A stretch of DNA of 64,000 bases from Saprospiraceae bacterium (GTDB taxonomy: Bacteria > Bacteroidota > Bacteroidia > Chitinophagales > Saprospiraceae): positions 1 through 64,000 of the forward strand of contig JAHDHQ010000025.1 in the NCBI GenBank assembly GCA_020631235.1. Reading direction: 5' to 3'. Position 1 is the first letter of the stretch. Every line of letters begins with the position of its first letter. The notes beneath the pieces were generated by a model. That model saw only the letters and a list, made by a program, of their open reading frames with translations, was not told the DNA's origin and did no database searches. Made by a program: the position numbers and the translations under genes. This document shows positions 30,415 through 38,825 of the stretch, piece after piece.

Positions 30415-30969
30415 GCCTTTGACCCTGGAGGGATTAGAGTTAATAAAGTTTTTCCAGGATTTTGCGCCCGTTAATCCGGCGAGCGGATTGTTGATTTCAT
30501 TGTATTTGCAGTAAGCGGCAGCCAATGCATCTGTTGCATCTAAATATTTTGTCTCAATCTTTGTTTTAAGAATCCTGTTTAGCATTTGCCATACTTGCTC
30601 CTTAGAAGCATTACCATTTCCAGTAATCGCTTTTTTAATTTTCTTTGGGGCATACTCCGTAATATTAACACCCATGGTCATAGCTGCAGCCATAGCTACT
30701 CCTTGAGCTCTACCTAACTTAAGCATAGATTGTACGTTTTTGCCAAAAAATGGAGCTTCAACAGCCATTTCTTTTGGCAAATATGCTTCTATGATTTCCT
30801 GTAATTGGAGAAAGATCTCTTTTAGTTTAGTTTGGTGATTTTCATATTTTTCTAGATGGATAACACCGAGATCTATGATTTTTACTTCTTTTCCTCTAAC
30901 TTCTAACAGTCCATATCCAAGTACATTGGTACCTGGATCAATGCCTAAGATTTTGTAGTTTTCTGACAT
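30409..30969 (-). CDS. ruvC: Holliday junction resolvase RuvC
   Basis: This endonuclease cuts four-way DNA junctions during recombination, working with RuvAB. The protein has 186 residues. The RNase H-like fold shows its acidic residues in order: Asp in ILGIDPGTNVLGYG, Glu in MAVEAPFFGKN and the paired aspartates of YLDATDALAAAYC. The motif KKAITGNGNASKEQV is typical. It is encoded opposite the greA-HIT pair, with its last 6 bp overlapping the HIT gene. ruvA and ruvB are not nearby. Confidence 0.95.
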   Translation of the reverse strand: MSENYKILGIDPGTNVLGYGLLEVRGKEVKIIDLGVIHLEKYENHQTKLKEIFLQLQEIIEAYLPKEMAVEAPFFGKNVQSMLKLGRAQGVAMAAAMTMGVNITEYAPKKIKKAITGNGNASKEQVWQMLNRILKTKIETKYLDATDALAAAYCKYNEINNPLAGLTGAKSWKNFINSNPSRVKGL

Positions 30970-31022
30970 ATATCAAATTTAGTTAATATTAAGCGTACTT
31001 TTATTGACTAGCTTCTTTCATT

Positions 31023-31973
31023 TTGAAAAGATTAGAATACATACTTAAAAGCTTGCTATTTTTAGCGCTGCTAGGATTGTTGTACTATCAATTGTTTGTA
31101 CAAAACAATATCGTCGAATTATGGGCATCCCAATCGTGGGATTCCATGAAACAAAATGTATACTATCTTCTTGCAGTGATATTAATAGCGCCTATAAATT
31201 GGTTTTTAGAAGCAAAGAAATGGCAATCTTTAATCAATGTAAAAGCTAATATACATTTGTTAGAAGCTTTAAAAAGCATCTTCGTAGGTATGAGTTTTGG
31301 CATTATTTCTCCTCAGCGAATAGGTGAATACTATGGGCGAATGTTGCTTGTTAACGAAAAGCGACACAGGCCTATCGCTGTAGCCAGCACCTTACTTTCG
31401 AGCATAAGTCAAAACCTAGTGACCGTACTTGTAGGTTTATCTTCGCTTTATTGTTTTTTCGAACACTTTAAAGTTTTGAGAGGAATCGAACAAATATCAT
31501 CGATTTGGCTGTTTGCTATGATTGCTTTTTGCACCATCATGTATTTTACAATACCCATTTGGATCAATGTTTTGAAAAAAATTAAGATAAGTTTAATTCA
31601 AAAAACAGCTGAATCAATAGCATTATGGAATTTTAGGATTCAATTTATCGTTTTACTATACGCAGGCTTGCGTTATGCCTGTTATAGTTTGCAATATGCG
31701 TGTTTGCTTTATTTCTTTGGGGCGGAATTGAGTTTATCATTAGTATTAGCAGGCATAACGATCATCTATCTTGTCCAATCCGGGATTCCGTTGCCAGGTG
31801 GTTTTTCTATCTTGGCGAGAAGCAGTATTGCTTTGTTCATTTTAGGGAGTTTTGAACTCAATGACTGGACCATTTTAGCATCTACTTGGACTTTGTGGGT
31901 AATAAATCTAGTCCTTCCTGCGTTTTTCGGATTAATAATATTGAGGAAAATAAACGTTTTACTGATTAAGTGA
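31023..31973 (+). CDS. Multispanning inner-membrane protein of the lysylphosphatidylglycerol-synthase TM/UPF0104 family
   Basis: The protein (316 aa) has about seven to eight hydrophobic segments (for example ILKSLLFLALLGLLYYQLF and YYLLAVILIAPINWFLEA). Family marks include EAKKWQSLI, GMSFGIISPQRIGEYYGR and QSGIPLPGGFSILARS. The family includes flippase-like and glycosyl-carrier-related proteins; no soluble synthase domain is present here, so transport or lipid-flipping is more likely than aminoacyl transfer. The start seems to be TTG at 31023. The stop overlaps the next gene's GTG by 4 bp, indicating an operon with the DUF3108 and DUF4230 genes. Confidence 0.8.
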   Translation: MKRLEYILKSLLFLALLGLLYYQLFVQNNIVELWASQSWDSMKQNVYYLLAVILIAPINWFLEAKKWQSLINVKANIHLLEALKSIFVGMSFGIISPQRIGEYYGRMLLVNEKRHRPIAVASTLLSSISQNLVTVLVGLSSLYCFFEHFKVLRGIEQISSIWLFAMIAFCTIMYFTIPIWINVLKKIKISLIQKTAESIALWNFRIQFIVLLYAGLRYACYSLQYACLLYFFGAELSLSLVLAGITIIYLVQSGIPLPGGFSILARSSIALFILGSFELNDWTILASTWTLWVINLVLPAFFGLIILRKINVLLIK

Positions 31974-32782
31974 TTAATATATTAAGACATATAATTCTGC
32001 TTTTGCTTTGGTTCAATGTTGGTCTAAAAGCCAATGCGCAACATCTTGAGCAAATGCCCTGTGATATTCAAAATATAGCTTTTCAAGCGGGTGAAAAGTT
32101 GGTTTACAAGGTGTATTACAATTGGCAGTTTATTTGGATTCCTGCGGGTGAAGTGAGTTTTGAAATTTTTGAAACTGACTCAACTTATCAAATGCTTACT
32201 TTGGGTTCTACTTATTCGAGCTATGATCCATTTTTTAAAGTGAGAGATCGTTTTGAGAGTACCATAGATAAAGAGACTATGCTACCCAAGACCTTTGTAC
32301 GAGATATTGCCGAAGGAAATTATATGAGATATGATTCTGTGGTATTCGATCAAATAAATCAAACGGCCACAGAATACATTGGAAAACATAAGAGTAAGAT
32401 TAAGCGATTAGACTTTAGCTTTGAGAGTTGTGTACAAGATATGGTATCCATCATGTATTACTTGAGAAATATTGATGACCAATATATAAAACAGAATAAT
32501 GCTTTACCTATCAGTGTTTTCTTTGATAAAGAGTTATTTAATCTTAATGTAAATGTGTTGGCTCGGGATGAAATAAAAGTAAAAGGATTGGGTACACAAG
32601 AGGTCATTCATATTTCGCCACAATTAGTTACAGGTGATGTGTTTAAAGAAGGCAATGAGATGAATATATACGTATCGGCAAATCAAAGCAAGGTTCCATT
32701 ACTTATAGAATCTGCAGTGTCGGTAGGTTCGGTTAAAGCTATATTAGTGGACTCGGAATATACTATAGACAAGCTATTTTGA
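31970..32782 (+). CDS. DUF3108-family exported protein
   Basis: The protein (270 aa) starts at GTG 31970, overlapping the upstream stop by 4 bp. It has a hydrophobic signal (IINILRHIILLLLWFNVGLKANAQ region). The mature part begins with the DUF3108 pattern FQAGEKLVYKVYYNWQFI, followed by AGEVSFEIFETD and PFFKVRDRFES. Such proteins are periplasmic beta-rich folds linked to the envelope; the biochemical role is not established. Its neighbours are a multispanning membrane protein and a membrane-anchored DUF4230 protein, with overlaps at both ends. Confidence 0.85.
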   Translation: MINILRHIILLLLWFNVGLKANAQHLEQMPCDIQNIAFQAGEKLVYKVYYNWQFIWIPAGEVSFEIFETDSTYQMLTLGSTYSSYDPFFKVRDRFESTIDKETMLPKTFVRDIAEGNYMRYDSVVFDQINQTATEYIGKHKSKIKRLDFSFESCVQDMVSIMYYLRNIDDQYIKQNNALPISVFFDKELFNLNVNVLARDEIKVKGLGTQEVIHISPQLVTGDVFKEGNEMNIYVSANQSKVPLLIESAVSVGSVKAILVDSEYTIDKLF

Positions 32783-33375
32783 AAAGCATTACTAAAATAT
32801 TAATCATAGGTCTTTGTTTACTGAGTATAGTCTCACTCGGATATGTGTATTATCAATACAAAGCCTTGCAAACATTACAGAAAAAAGAAGAAGCAACTGT
32901 AGTTTTAAAAAGTATACAAAAAGTATCTAAGTTAGTCACCGTAGAAGCTCACCTTTCGGAAGTATATGATTACAAGGACTATTATTATTATGACTTTTTT
33001 CCCTTTAGAAAAAAAGTTTTGATACGAGTAAATGCCAGTGTTTCTGCAGGATATGATTTTAAGGGTTTAGACATTACTGTAGACGAAAAAAATCATGAAA
33101 TCAGGATCGATTCTTTTCCTAATCCTAGCATTATATCATTAGATCATGACTTGGATTATTACGATATCCAAGAAGGTACTTTTAATAGTTTTTCAGAACA
33201 AGATCTCACTGAAATCCAACAAAGAGCCAAGGATTTTATCGAAGATAAGGCTATAGATAGCCAATTATTAGAACGTGCAGTAGAACAAAAGGAAGAATAT
33301 ATTTCCATGTTAGAATTGGTGGTAGAAACCATGGGATGGCGACTTAGCATAGCGGAGGAGAGACTAAAAGGCTAA
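32779..33375 (+). CDS. DUF4230-family membrane-anchored protein
   Basis: The protein (198 aa) starts at TTG 32779, inside the last codons of the DUF3108 gene. One N-terminal membrane segment (ILIIGLCLLSIVSLGYVYY) is followed by an extracytoplasmic domain with KLVTVEAHLSEVYDYKDYYY and KKVLIRVNASVSAGYDF, the DUF4230 hallmark, and a C-terminal charged helix. Function is unknown; the overlap suggests co-translation with the two preceding genes. Confidence 0.85.
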   Translation: MKSITKILIIGLCLLSIVSLGYVYYQYKALQTLQKKEEATVVLKSIQKVSKLVTVEAHLSEVYDYKDYYYYDFFPFRKKVLIRVNASVSAGYDFKGLDITVDEKNHEIRIDSFPNPSIISLDHDLDYYDIQEGTFNSFSEQDLTEIQQRAKDFIEDKAIDSQLLERAVEQKEEYISMLELVVETMGWRLSIAEERLKG

Positions 33376-33489
33376 TCTAAATTTCCAGTACTTCATTTAT
33401 ATTTTGTATACGGGCATGATTTTACTATTTTGCGTAGGCTAAAGGGCAAAATTACGAAATCTACTATCTCTTTTTAAAAATCAAATTAT

Positions 33490-34836
33490 ATGTCGAATCA
33501 AGTTACAGGAGTTGCTGAGAGGCAAATTTTTGGACATCCTATTGGGTTGTTTGTATTGTTTTTTACTGAAATGTGGGAACGTTTTAGTTATTATGGTATG
33601 CGAGCTATTCTCGTATTATATCTAGTCGCTAAAACAACTGAAGACAATCCAGGCTTAGGTTGGACAGATGGCGAAGCATTAAAGCTATACGGGTGGTATA
33701 CAATGCTTGTATATGTTGCATCTATACCAGGTGGGTGGATAGCAGATAAAATGATAGGACAAAAAAAATCTGTTCTTTATGGAGGTATTTTATTGTGTTT
33801 TGGACATGGAATATTGGCTGTAGAACAAATGTGGGCATTTTATAGTGGTTTGGGTTTAATTATCGCAGGTGTAGGCTTATTAAAGCCTAATATTTCAACC
33901 ATGGTAGGTGGTTTATACAAGCAAGGCGATATTAGGAGAGATAAAGGTTTTACCATTTTTTACATAGGAATAAATATAGGAGCTTTTCTTTCCAGTATTA
34001 TTGTTGGATATGTAGGAGAAGTTCATGGTTGGCATTATGGATTTGGATTAGCAGGAATAGGTATGTTATTGGGAATGTTAGTATATCTATGGGGCCAAAA
34101 ACATTTAGTTGATGTGGGCAATTATTTTGGTACATCAGTTAATCAGGAAGAAGTAGAGGCAATGAAACGCCCATTAACCAAAATAGAAAAAGATAGAATT
34201 GTTGTTTTATTATTAAGTTTCATTTTGGTTATTGTCTTTTGGGGTGCTTTCGAGCAGGCTGGGGGTTTGATGAATATTTATGCAAAGGAGAAAACCAATC
34301 GTTTGCTTATGGGATTTGAAGTGCCAGCATCATGGTTTCAAAGCCTCAACGCAATGTTCATTATTTTCTTAGGGACAGGTATAGCAGCTTTTTGGGCTAA
34401 AAGAAAACTCAAAGGGAGATTATCTTCTTCTTTATTTAAAATGATTATAGGCTTAATCATAATGGGGACAGGTTTCTTTTTCATGTCGGCGGCTTCTTCA
34501 CAATATGAAACAGCGGGATCTTCAGCTATGGTTTGGTTGGTGTTGGCTTATTTATTCCATACAATTGGCGAATTATGTATAAGTCCAGTGGCCTTGTCTT
34601 TTATTACAAAATTGGCACCATTAAAATACGGTTCTATAATGATGGGTGTATATTTTGCCATGACCGGTTTTGGTAACAAACTAGCAGGCTTTTTAGGAGA
34701 GTCGGCTCAAAACTTAGGTGAATTCAAAATATTTACTGGTATAGCAATCTTTTGTGTTGTTTTTGGAATTCTTGTACTCTTATTTAGGTCTAGATTGGAA
34801 ACCCTTACTCATGGAGTAGAGGATGAAGAAAAATAA
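33490..34836 (+). CDS. POT-family proton-dependent oligopeptide transporter (short form)
   Basis: This major-facilitator transporter probably imports di- and tripeptides with protons. The protein (448 aa) has twelve likely membrane helices. The first helix carries the proton-coupling ExxER motif (FFTEMWERFSYYGMR). The family motif GIYKQGD-like region is seen as GGLYKQGDIRRDKGFTIFYI, followed by NIGAFLSSIIVG. Later motifs include FWGAFEQAGG and LFHTIGELCISPVALS. The next gene is a longer paralogue 37 bp downstream, so both may be co-transcribed. Confidence 0.92.
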   Translation: MSNQVTGVAERQIFGHPIGLFVLFFTEMWERFSYYGMRAILVLYLVAKTTEDNPGLGWTDGEALKLYGWYTMLVYVASIPGGWIADKMIGQKKSVLYGGILLCFGHGILAVEQMWAFYSGLGLIIAGVGLLKPNISTMVGGLYKQGDIRRDKGFTIFYIGINIGAFLSSIIVGYVGEVHGWHYGFGLAGIGMLLGMLVYLWGQKHLVDVGNYFGTSVNQEEVEAMKRPLTKIEKDRIVVLLLSFILVIVFWGAFEQAGGLMNIYAKEKTNRLLMGFEVPASWFQSLNAMFIIFLGTGIAAFWAKRKLKGRLSSSLFKMIIGLIIMGTGFFFMSAASSQYETAGSSAMVWLVLAYLFHTIGELCISPVALSFITKLAPLKYGSIMMGVYFAMTGFGNKLAGFLGESAQNLGEFKIFTGIAIFCVVFGILVLLFRSRLETLTHGVEDEEK

Positions 34837-34873
34837 TCAATAATCAATTAGTCAAAACAATATTATATAAACT

Positions 34874-36616
34874 ATGAGTGATACTAAAAAAGATATTTTT
34901 TATGGGAATGTGTTAGGACATCCTTCCCAATTATTCGTACTGTTTTTTACAGAAATGTGGGAGAGATTTTCTTATTATGGGATGAGAGCCTTATTAGTGA
35001 TTTTTCTAATCGGAGAACTGACAGGGCCAAATCCAGGATGGGGATGGGAACGAGAAGCTGCTTTGTCATTATTGGGAACATATGCTTTGTTAGTATACCT
35101 TACACCTATTGCTGGGGGGTGGTTAGCCGATAATAAAATAGGTTATCGAAATGCAGTTGGAATTGGTGCTTTACTGATGACCTTGGGCCATGCTTCTATG
35201 GCTGTCGAAACGCCTATGTTTTTATATATAGGTATTGCTTTTCTGATTATTGGAAATGGTTTCTTTAAACCTAATATGACGTCGATCATATCGAAATTAT
35301 ATGAAAATCATCCGGAGAAAAAGGATGGTGCCTATACCATTTTTTATATGGGAGTAAATGCAGGAGCATTTTTAGGTATTATGCTTTGTGGTTATTTAGG
35401 AGAAAAAATAAGTTGGAGTTGGGGTTTCGGTTTAGCTGGAATTTTTATGTTTTTGGGCATGCTTCAGTTTTGGTTTGCTAAAGATCTATTTGGAAATATC
35501 GGAGATAAACCAGATGCCAAGAGTGTAAAAGATATTGTTATTCCAGAAGGCGATCGATTAAATCCTTTCACATTGGTGGATAAAATACTTATTGCGGCCT
35601 TTGCTTTATTATCTATAGTTTGGATATTTAATGACCCATTATCTACTATAGGCGGTTATGAGTTGATTCCTGGCGGCGCTAAAGGGTCGATGGCAAATTG
35701 GGTAATTCTCACAGCATTATTGATGTTTTTTGTTGTACTCATAAGTCGTTTAACTCGCTATACACCTTTAGTCAGAGATCGATTAATAGCAGTAGCCATT
35801 TTTGCATTCTTTACCGTGTTTTTCTGGGCTTCTTTTGAGCAAGCAGCAGGAACTCTGCCTATTTTTGCTGCTGATTATACCCAACGATCACTCACAGGAG
35901 GAAGCGCGACAACATTCAAGATCATAGATTTAGTAGTGACGATTATACCACTAGTAATTATAACTTGGGTATTGATACGCCTATTTGCCCAAACCTTTAG
36001 CCGAATATCTTTATCAAATATCATTCTTGCATTCAGTTTCCTGATTGTTTGGGGTATTGTAGGTTTCAAAATTTGGAATGAATTAAATACAGTAGGTACA
36101 GAGGTTCCTGCGACTTGGTTTGCCATTTTAAATTCATTGTTTATTATCATGTTTGCACCCTTGTTTTCGAGATGGTGGGAAAGTAAATACAATCCAAGTG
36201 CTGCCTTTAAATATGGCTTTGGTCTGATTTTATTAGGGATAGGCTTTGGTTTTTTAGTATTTGGAGCATTGGGTATTGCACAAGGAGCTAAAACAGCTTC
36301 TGTTAGTATGATGTGGCTCGTTTGGGCTTATTTATTCCATACCTTAGGTGAACTTTGTTTATCTCCTGTAGGACTCTCTTATTTAAGCAAGTTAGTACCA
36401 GGAAGGATGATAGCCTTTATGTTTGGTATATGGTATCTCGCCATTGCAATTGGAAATAAACTGGCTCATACATTGGGTGGTATGATTGATCAAATCACTG
36501 AGCAATATTCTTTGAGTACGTTCTTCGGAATTTTTACTTTAGTACCGATTGCAGCAGGGGTTTTAATCATGTTGTTAAACCCATTATTAAAGAAACTTAT
36601 GCACGGCGTGCATTAA
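34874..36616 (+). CDS. POT-family proton-dependent oligopeptide transporter (long form)
   Basis: The protein (580 aa) is a paralogue of the previous gene with the same ExxER helix (FFTEMWERFSYYGMRALL), YTIFYMGVNAGAF and FWASFEQAAGTLPIFA. It differs by about 130 extra residues, mainly around residues 205-265 and 330-400. The insert has additional hydrophobic segments (IIDLVVTIIPLVIITWVLIR, ISLSNIILAFSFLIVWGIVG), so it probably has 14 or more helices as in many bacterial POTs. Substrate range is unknown. A T-rich hairpin terminator follows. Confidence 0.92.
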   Translation: MSDTKKDIFYGNVLGHPSQLFVLFFTEMWERFSYYGMRALLVIFLIGELTGPNPGWGWEREAALSLLGTYALLVYLTPIAGGWLADNKIGYRNAVGIGALLMTLGHASMAVETPMFLYIGIAFLIIGNGFFKPNMTSIISKLYENHPEKKDGAYTIFYMGVNAGAFLGIMLCGYLGEKISWSWGFGLAGIFMFLGMLQFWFAKDLFGNIGDKPDAKSVKDIVIPEGDRLNPFTLVDKILIAAFALLSIVWIFNDPLSTIGGYELIPGGAKGSMANWVILTALLMFFVVLISRLTRYTPLVRDRLIAVAIFAFFTVFFWASFEQAAGTLPIFAADYTQRSLTGGSATTFKIIDLVVTIIPLVIITWVLIRLFAQTFSRISLSNIILAFSFLIVWGIVGFKIWNELNTVGTEVPATWFAILNSLFIIMFAPLFSRWWESKYNPSAAFKYGFGLILLGIGFGFLVFGALGIAQGAKTASVSMMWLVWAYLFHTLGELCLSPVGLSYLSKLVPGRMIAFMFGIWYLAIAIGNKLAHTLGGMIDQITEQYSLSTFFGIFTLVPIAAGVLIMLLNPLLKKLMHGVH

Positions 36617-36632
36617 AATATAGCTTATTTGT

Positions 36633-36667
36633 AAAAAAGGTTCGGCTACTTTAGTCGGACCTTTTTT
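36633..36667 (+). terminator. Intrinsic terminator after the POT gene pair
   Basis: AAAAAAGG with GGTTCGGCT pairs to AGTCGGACC and CCTTTTTT (36633-36667), with two wobble pairs and a short loop. The run of T's completes a rho-independent terminator 17 bp past the stop. The A/T symmetry could let it work on either strand, but no minus-strand gene ends here. Confidence 0.8.
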
Positions 36668-36766
36668 ATTTTATAGGTCTATATTATTGATAACCTTTGT
36701 TTAGAGTCAAAGAATTAGTAATTGATACAAGCTTTACTTAACTTAATGGTACGAAATACAGTCACC

Positions 36767-38635
36767 ATGAAAAGTGCATACTTAATTCCTATATTTTTCT
36801 TTGTTTTTTGTTCAATGTCGTTTGGACAAGATTGTGATACGCCCGTAGATTACATGACTTGTGATGAAGCCTCTGCGTGCATTTTAGGAGAGTTTAATCA
36901 CTTAGAAGGTTTTGTAGAAGTTATGGGCTCCGAAATGTCAAGTGATGGACCTAATCCTCTTTGTCCGAATGGTGGAGCGTTTCATAATAGTTCTTGGTTT
37001 GCATTTTTGGCAGGATCTACAACCTTAGAGTTTGAGATAGCTCTATCTAATTGCGATACCATAGAATTTCCACCAGGATCTGGAATTGAAAAAACAGGTA
37101 TTCAGTATGGATTATATACTGATTGTTCCTATAACATGTCAGTCGTCTGCGAACCAAATGGTATAAGTGACCCTATTAATCACATAGTTTTAAGTGGATT
37201 AACTGAGGGCGATACCTATTATTTCTTTATTGACGGATGTGGAGGAAGTGCTTGTACTTATGAAATTAGTAATATTGTTGGGGGCGGACCGCCTCCTCCA
37301 GTAGAATTAGACTCATTATTGATGGAGAGAGTTGGTCATTGGGACCCCGATGGATATCCTACCACAGGAGGTTCGAGTCCATTGCAGTATAATGATATTT
37401 GGGGTTATACTACAGATACAGGTGAAGAATATGCTTTATTAGGAAATGCAGATTCAATATTGGTTATCGATGTAACCGATTGTACGGCCCCAGAACGAGT
37501 GTATGGTTTTGATGGAGGGAATACGGTAACTTGGAGAGATTTCAAAACTTATGAAGATTACATGTACGCTGTCTGTGATGGATGTAGTGAGGGTTTACAC
37601 ATTTTTGATTTATCTGCTTTACCTGATGGTGATGTAACTCATGAGTTAACTACGAATATGTTTTGGGATGATATGCATAATATTTACATTGATGAAGATG
37701 CAGGTAGACTATATGCAGTCCATGGAAGTAATCAAACGGATGAAGTAGTGATTTTAGATCTATCGGTAACGCCTGACGACCCAACATTAATTGGAGAATA
37801 TGACTTAAATGCCATTGCTGGAGTCGGTGGAGGTTTCCATATTCATGATATATATGTTCAAAATGATACTGGATATTGTTCACACGGTTATGATGGTTAC
37901 TTTGTGTATGACTTTGCAGATCTAAACAACATCGAATTGCTCGGTTATGTGGAAACAGGAGCTTACAACCACAGTTCGTGGATAAGTGAGGATGGTGCTT
38001 ATGCTTACTACGCGGAAGAAGTGCCTACAGGTCAGCCTATGGGAGTTATCGATTTAGCGGATATCCATACCAGTAGTTTAGATTTATTTGTAGAAACAAC
38101 CTTTCAAGATAATCTAGAGATGAATGGTAATTCCACGCCCCACAATCCATATGTCTTAGGCGATTATTTATACATTTCTTATTATGAAGATGGTACCAAA
38201 GTATATGATATTTCTGACCCTGCCGATCCGGTCCTTCATGCATATTACGATACTTATCCTGACAACGAAGATAGTTATACGGGGTATGAAGGAAACTGGG
38301 GTAATTATCCTTTTTTAGCTTCTGGATGTATTCTTTCTTCTGATATAACCTATGGTTTAAATTTGCTTCAAATTGATTGGGGGAATAGTGATACTTGTAC
38401 GCCCTTAGTAGAGTTAGATGGAAGTGAAGGCACAGGGACGTATTCAGCATCTAGTCATTTACGTTCAGAAGGATCATTAGGCAATACGGAGGATGTGCTT
38501 TATAAAGCTGAAATTTCGGTAGAACTAAAGGCAGGTTTTGAAGTACCCGCAAGTACTGATTTCGAAGCGATCATCGACGAATGTGAAACGAATACTTTGC
38601 CAACTGGAAGCGAACCAATCATGCGCAAAAAATAA
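36767..38635 (+). CDS. Secreted LVIVD-repeat/choice-of-anchor-B protein
   Basis: From ATG 36767 (MKSAYLIPIFFFVFCSMSFGQ) the protein has about 622 residues with a signal peptide; ATG 36746 and an upstream TTG are less likely. An N-terminal Cys-rich domain (about 25-185) resembles the beta-sandwich before many Bacteroidota propeller proteins. The middle (about 200-530) has repeats such as YALLGNADSILVIDVTDCTAP and YMYAVCDGCSEGLHIFDLSA, typical of the LVIVD propeller seen in choice-of-anchor-B proteins. Its conserved His-rich phrases (MFWDDMHNIYI, GGGFHIHDIYV, YNHSSWISED) may bind metal. The C-terminal 80 residues (VLYKAEISVELKAGFEVPAS) look like a three-coathanger-stack anchoring module in place of a usual T9SS domain. 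Role: probably an extracellular protein; activity unknown. Confidence 0.82.
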   Translation: MKSAYLIPIFFFVFCSMSFGQDCDTPVDYMTCDEASACILGEFNHLEGFVEVMGSEMSSDGPNPLCPNGGAFHNSSWFAFLAGSTTLEFEIALSNCDTIEFPPGSGIEKTGIQYGLYTDCSYNMSVVCEPNGISDPINHIVLSGLTEGDTYYFFIDGCGGSACTYEISNIVGGGPPPPVELDSLLMERVGHWDPDGYPTTGGSSPLQYNDIWGYTTDTGEEYALLGNADSILVIDVTDCTAPERVYGFDGGNTVTWRDFKTYEDYMYAVCDGCSEGLHIFDLSALPDGDVTHELTTNMFWDDMHNIYIDEDAGRLYAVHGSNQTDEVVILDLSVTPDDPTLIGEYDLNAIAGVGGGFHIHDIYVQNDTGYCSHGYDGYFVYDFADLNNIELLGYVETGAYNHSSWISEDGAYAYYAEEVPTGQPMGVIDLADIHTSSLDLFVETTFQDNLEMNGNSTPHNPYVLGDYLYISYYEDGTKVYDISDPADPVLHAYYDTYPDNEDSYTGYEGNWGNYPFLASGCILSSDITYGLNLLQIDWGNSDTCTPLVELDGSEGTGTYSASSHLRSEGSLGNTEDVLYKAEISVELKAGFEVPASTDFEAIIDECETNTLPTGSEPIMRKK

Positions 38636-38676
38636 TCATAATCCTTGATTACATGCCATTGATTTCTCTATAAGTC

Positions 38677-38693
38677 ACCAATGGTACATTGGT
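38677..38693. promoter_or_regulatory. Short palindrome ahead of the M20 peptidase gene
   Basis: ACCAATG (38677-38683), GTA and CATTGGT (38687-38693) form a perfect 7-bp inverted repeat in the 190-bp gap between the LVIVD protein and the peptidase. It could be an operator or part of a terminator for the upstream gene. Nothing else in the gap (38636-38825) is recognisable. Confidence 0.3.
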
Positions 38694-38825
38694 TTGCATC
38701 GCTATATTGTTGTTGATATTACACGACTAAAAGAAAGTAAATTACTTGGTCATTTAAAATAAAAGCCATCATGTAAACGTGGCTTAAACATGCCATTTAA
38801 TCAGGATTAATGAAAAGCGCTTATC

